A DNA stretch of 9,458 nt from an uncultured Bacillus sp. (lineage in GTDB: Bacteria; Bacillota; Bacilli; Bacillales_B; DSM-18226), in the NCBI RefSeq assembly GCF_946478885.1, contig NZ_CAMLDX010000115.1:1-9458 (forward strand). Reading direction: 5' to 3'. Every line of letters starts with the position of its first letter. Positions within the stretch are counted from its first letter, which is position 1. Below the pieces are notes generated by a model. The model made no database searches, was not told the origin of the DNA, and worked only from the letters and a program-made list of their open reading frames with translations. Positions 6,416-9,458 of this stretch are shown here, piece after piece. The position numbers were made by a program, and so were the translations under genes.

Positions 6416-8846
6416 GATTCAGTTGATTACTTCACGATTAATTGACCATCTTATTACAGAAATAGACCGTGCGAGCAGCATTTACATACTGACCTCTTTT
6501 GCGATGAAATCCGGTGTTGACGTAATTGGGGATGCACTAAAGAGATCAGCGGTGCGTGGGACAGAGATTAAGATTTGTACAGGAGATTATCTTTTTGTGA
6601 CCCAGCCGGAAGCATTGCAGGAATTAATTAATCTTCATAGAGACATTGAAGTCCGGTTATGGAAAAGCAATGGGGCATCATTTCATCCTAAGGCTTATAT
6701 CTTTCAATACAAAGATAACGGCACGCTGATTGTTGGTTCCTCCAATCTCTCACGTTCTGCCATGACTTCCGGAATCGAATGGAATCTTTCGATGGAAAAA
6801 GAGAGTGGCCCAGAAGCCTATGACCTAGCAATCACAACATATATAGAGGATATTTTTCACAGCGACCAGACAGTAAAAGTTAATGAGGAAACTATCAAGA
6901 GTTATCGGGATAATCATGAAAAATACCATCAAAAGAATCCCAATTTAGTCTCGACATGGACAAAGCAGGAAGAAATAGAATTGACGCTGCCGGTTGAGCG
7001 TGGTAATGATGCTGAGATAATTAAAGAACCTGATGCACTATATGGAGGAATAAAGCCGCGATTTGCGCAGCCGGAGGCATTAGAGCAACTGGAGACGACA
7101 CATGAGGAAGGCTATAAAAGTGCTTTGGTTGTGATGGCCACCGGGTTAGGAAAAACCTATTTAGCAGGATTCTTTGCCAAAAGGTTTAAACGAACACTCT
7201 TTATTGCTCATCGTGAGGAAATCCTGTTGCAAGCGCAGCGCTCATTTAAGCAGATTATGCCGGAGCGGACTTTCGGTATCTACAATGGAAAAGTGAAGGA
7301 AGCAGGAGCAGAAAGTATATTTGCCTCTATTTTTACATTAAGCATGAAGCAGCATTTAGAAGTATTCAGACCGGATGAGTTCGACTTAATCATTATCGAT
7401 GAATTTCACCATGCAGCAGCTGCTACATATCAGCGTGTACTGGAATATTTCAAATCTAAGTTCCTGCTTGGTATTACGGCAACACCTGACCGAAATGATA
7501 ATAAAGATGTGTATGCAATTTGTGAGGGAAATGTTGCTTACCGAATAGACTTTTTGGAAGCGATTCAACGGCAATGGCTTGCACCTTTTAAATATATTGG
7601 CGTCTTTGATGAAACAGATTACTCGCAATTAACCTGGCTAGGAACACGATATGCCGAGGAGGATTTACTCAAGGTTCAATTGCGTGAAGAGATGGCAGCT
7701 AACATTTTGCAGGCCTGGAAAGAATATAAGCAGACACGTACGCTCGTATTTTGTTCTTCCATTCGTCAGGCAGTGTTTTTATCGAATTACTTTAATGAAC
7801 ATGGGTATAAAACTGTATGCTTACATTCCAAGCAAGTTGATATCAACCGGACAAAAGTGATTATTATGCTGGATAAAGGTGAAGTTGATGCAATCTTTAC
7901 AATTGACCTTTTCAACGAGGGAGTCGACATCCCTTCTGTTGATACACTGCTGTTCGTCCGGCCAACAGAATCCTTAACCGTGTTTACCCAGCAAGTCGGC
8001 CGCGGACTTCGTCTTCATGAGAAAAAAGAAGCCTGTGTGATCATTGATTTGATTGGGAATTATCGTAATGCTGATATTAAACTGAGCGTTTTTGATACTC
8101 AGCCTGTAGATAAAAAGAAAAATAAGAGCATTGAACCGACAGTGCCCGCACTTTGTTCCTTTAATTTAGATATGCGGGTTATTAACCTTTTGGAGGAAAT
8201 GGTACGGAAAAAACACCCGCGTAAACAGAAGCTTTATGATGATTATTTTTCATTGAAGCAGGACTTGGGCAGAAGACCTACATATCTCGAACTGCATTTA
8301 ATGGGCGGTTCGGATTCTGCTTTTTACAAACAGGAATATAAATCATATGTTGGATTTCTTTTATTAGCTGGAGAACTTTCTGAACGGGAACAGGAGGTTT
8401 TTAGTCATTATGAGTCCTGGATTGTGGAAGCAGAAAAAACAGGAATGACCAAAAGCTATAAAATGGTTGTTTTAAAGGTAATGCTTGACCGAGGTGTAGA
8501 CAATTGGTTTCTGCCTATTACCCCGAATGAAGCGGTGCTAGGCTTTCATCAATATCTTACTGAAGAAGAATACCGTAAACGAATCGATTTATCGGATAAA
8601 TCTGGTAAAGAATTATGGGAATATAATGAGAATAAAGTCAGCAGCTTGATTTCCCGAATGCCGATGAACAAATGGAGTAGCAGTTCTAAAGGGTTAATTA
8701 CATTTGAAAATGATGTATTTCAAATTCATATTAATGTTTTAGAGGAAGATAAGGGAATTTTGTACCAATGGACAAAAGAAATTTGGAATATCGTCTGCAT
8801 CATTATTTTGAACGGAAAGAAAAGCGCAATAAAACTATATAATTGA
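6408..8846 (+). CDS. Second HKD/PLD-like nuclease + superfamily II helicase, frameshifted near its C-terminus
   Basis: This 812-aa protein is a paralogue of the 1049-aa helicase. The HKD domain starts almost at the N-terminus: H93-x-K95, GSSN 110-113 and E124, again without the canonical aspartate. The helicase core shows ATGLGKT (244-250), AHREEIL (267-273), DEFH (331-334), TAT (357-359), FNEGVDIP (502-509) and QVGRGLR (529-535). The C-terminal third lacks DUF3427 and instead has its own family block (LGRRPTYLELHLMG 620-633, MTKSYKMVVLKVMLDRG 680-696, LISRMPMNKW 747-756). The ATG overlaps the pyrophosphatase stop by 8 bases, with GAGG at 6398-6401. From residue 793 the frame departs from family expectation; restoring one T in the run at 8782-8784 gives the usual ending with its own TAA. 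Core motifs are intact, so activity may survive. The role in DNA processing is inferred. Confidence 0.92.
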   Translation: MTKIQLITSRLIDHLITEIDRASSIYILTSFAMKSGVDVIGDALKRSAVRGTEIKICTGDYLFVTQPEALQELINLHRDIEVRLWKSNGASFHPKAYIFQYKDNGTLIVGSSNLSRSAMTSGIEWNLSMEKESGPEAYDLAITTYIEDIFHSDQTVKVNEETIKSYRDNHEKYHQKNPNLVSTWTKQEEIELTLPVERGNDAEIIKEPDALYGGIKPRFAQPEALEQLETTHEEGYKSALVVMATGLGKTYLAGFFAKRFKRTLFIAHREEILLQAQRSFKQIMPERTFGIYNGKVKEAGAESIFASIFTLSMKQHLEVFRPDEFDLIIIDEFHHAAAATYQRVLEYFKSKFLLGITATPDRNDNKDVYAICEGNVAYRIDFLEAIQRQWLAPFKYIGVFDETDYSQLTWLGTRYAEEDLLKVQLREEMAANILQAWKEYKQTRTLVFCSSIRQAVFLSNYFNEHGYKTVCLHSKQVDINRTKVIIMLDKGEVDAIFTIDLFNEGVDIPSVDTLLFVRPTESLTVFTQQVGRGLRLHEKKEACVIIDLIGNYRNADIKLSVFDTQPVDKKKNKSIEPTVPALCSFNLDMRVINLLEEMVRKKHPRKQKLYDDYFSLKQDLGRRPTYLELHLMGGSDSAFYKQEYKSYVGFLLLAGELSEREQEVFSHYESWIVEAEKTGMTKSYKMVVLKVMLDRGVDNWFLPITPNEAVLGFHQYLTEEEYRKRIDLSDKSGKELWEYNENKVSSLISRMPMNKWSSSSKGLITFENDVFQIHINVLEEDKGILYQWTKEIWNIVCIIILNGKKSAIKLYN
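8783..8842 (+). other. Ancestral C-terminal tail of the second helicase, now in the -1 frame
   Basis: Read one base back from the annotated frame, this stretch encodes LEYRLHHYFERKEKRNKTI followed by TAA at 8840-8842. A tyrosine-arginine-leucine block ending in YFERK is, from memory, the usual last element of this helicase group after a WTKEI segment. Here WTKEI is still in the main frame (residues 788-792). The junction is the short T-run at 8782-8784, so loss of one T explains the switch. It could be a genuine mutation or a sequencing or assembly error. Confidence 0.7.
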
Positions 8847-8853
8847 GGTAATT

Positions 8854-9219
8854 ATGATGTCATGTGTATTTTGTGAAGTGAGTAATAAAGTTTTGGAAAA
8901 CGCTCTTGCTATGGCGTTTTATGACAAATACCCGGTAAACAAAGGCCACCTCCTCATCATCCCGAAACGGCATGTTGAGCAGTTCTTTGATTTAACTGAG
9001 CAGGAAAGAAGGGCCATTGACGAATTGTTGTTTGAGGGGAAAAGGTTACTGGATGAAAAATATCAACCAGATGGCTACAATATCGGTGTTAATTGCGGAG
9101 AAGCAGCCGGGCAAACGATCTTTCATGTTCATGTGCATTTGATTCCGAGATTCAAAGGTGACATGGATGACCCGCGAGGCGGTGTGCGTGGGGTTATTCC
9201 GGCGAAACGAATATATTAG
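8854..9219 (+). CDS. HIT-family nucleotide hydrolase/transferase
   Basis: The 121-aa protein is a single histidine-triad domain. These enzymes cleave nucleotidyl bonds such as those in dinucleoside polyphosphates, AMP-amine adducts or adenylylated compounds, through a nucleotidyl-histidine intermediate. The triad is H91-x-H93-x-H95 (HVHVHLIPR), with H93 as predicted nucleophile by analogy to Fhit/Hint. Other family marks are CVFC near the start, NKGHLLIIPKRH (29-40) and the GGVRGVIP C-terminal segment. The frame opens ATGATG. GAGG at 8845-8848 lies 5 bases from the first ATG and 8 from the second (8857), so the second may be the true start. It begins 7 bases after the current stop of the second helicase (11 after the inferred ancestral stop) and appears to be the last gene of the cluster. 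The physiological substrate is unknown. Confidence 0.93.
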   Translation: MMSCVFCEVSNKVLENALAMAFYDKYPVNKGHLLIIPKRHVEQFFDLTEQERRAIDELLFEGKRLLDEKYQPDGYNIGVNCGEAAGQTIFHVHVHLIPRFKGDMDDPRGGVRGVIPAKRIY

Positions 9220-9458
9220 GGGATAATATTCTTATTACAACGTCGAGAAAACTAAAATTAGGAACGGAAACATTTATTTGGAGAATAATTTTTAGAGCAT
9301 TTCGTTGTTTTAAGGAATCTGTGAATAAAACAAAACAAATATATATAAAACCCAGAGATTCGTTTAGTTAGTGACGGTGTTTGTCAATATAGTTGTCGCA
9401 TTTAGTTACTTTAGTATTTTAATAGATCGTCATCCATTCCCAAGTTCAGTCAAGGCTA
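9220..9458. other. Non-coding tail, no convincing feature
   Basis: No gene, strong terminator or RNA is visible here. An 8-bp, almost GC-free inverted repeat (9305-9312 with 9326-9333) is too weak to call. TTGTCG (9393-9398) and TATTTT (9415-9420) with 16 bases between could be a poor promoter for a gene beyond the right edge. How the cluster's transcript ends is not evident. Confidence 0.5.

Noticed and set aside
8776..8790. Programmed -1 ribosomal frameshift at the end of the second helicase
   Set aside because: In the zero frame the site reads GAA ATT TGG, which is not an X XXY YYZ slippery heptamer, and no obvious downstream stem was seen. A simple deletion is more likely.
9305..9333. 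Terminator after the HIT gene
   Set aside because: The 8-bp inverted repeat has almost no G or C pairs, a 13-base loop and no following T-run.
1..9458. CRISPR array, tRNA or rRNA genes
   Set aside because: No regularly spaced repeats and no tRNA or rRNA signatures were seen on either strand.

Overview
The window looks like chromosomal DNA from a low-GC Gram-positive bacterium of the Bacillus group. The support is AT-rich sequence, strong AGGAGG-type ribosome binding sites, a GTG start, and a gene closely matching the Bacillus YyaP dihydrofolate-reductase-like family. The species cannot be named from the sequence alone. The gene content is accessory rather than core.

Layout. Bases 1-277 hold an intrinsic terminator for a gene off the left edge and a possible decayed reading frame on the minus strand. 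Bases 278-1072 encode an unrecognised acidic protein with paired-cysteine (probable zinc-binding) motifs at both ends. Bases 1073-1353 hold hairpins and a 40-codon open stretch that may be the 3' remnant of an IS200/IS605-type tnpB gene. Bases 1354-1920 (minus strand) encode the YyaP/RibD-C-like reductase. A divergent promoter region (about 2030-2150) separates it from the main feature of the window.

The main feature is a six-gene, same-strand cluster at 2197-9219 with no visible internal terminator. In order it encodes: (1) a 1049-aa HKD/phospholipase-D-like + superfamily II helicase with a DUF3427 C-terminus; (2) a 143-aa stand-alone ParB/Srx-fold-like protein; (3) a 70-aa unknown protein; (4) a 108-aa MazG-like all-alpha NTP pyrophosphatase of the COG4997 type; (5) a second, paralogous 812-aa HKD-helicase with a different C-terminus; (6) a 121-aa HIT-family nucleotide hydrolase/transferase. 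Genes 3-4 and 4-5 overlap, and gene 6 starts 7 bases after gene 5, so genes 3-6 are probably translated as a unit.

Inferred function. Two DNA-acting nuclease-helicases sit beside two nucleotide-handling enzymes and a ParB-like protein. This suggests a system that processes foreign or damaged DNA and cleans up abnormal nucleotides, either an anti-phage/anti-plasmid defence island or a DNA-damage module. No defence assignment can be proven here. The second helicase carries an apparent one-base deletion near its 3' end that replaces the family-typical last 20 residues with an out-of-frame tail.
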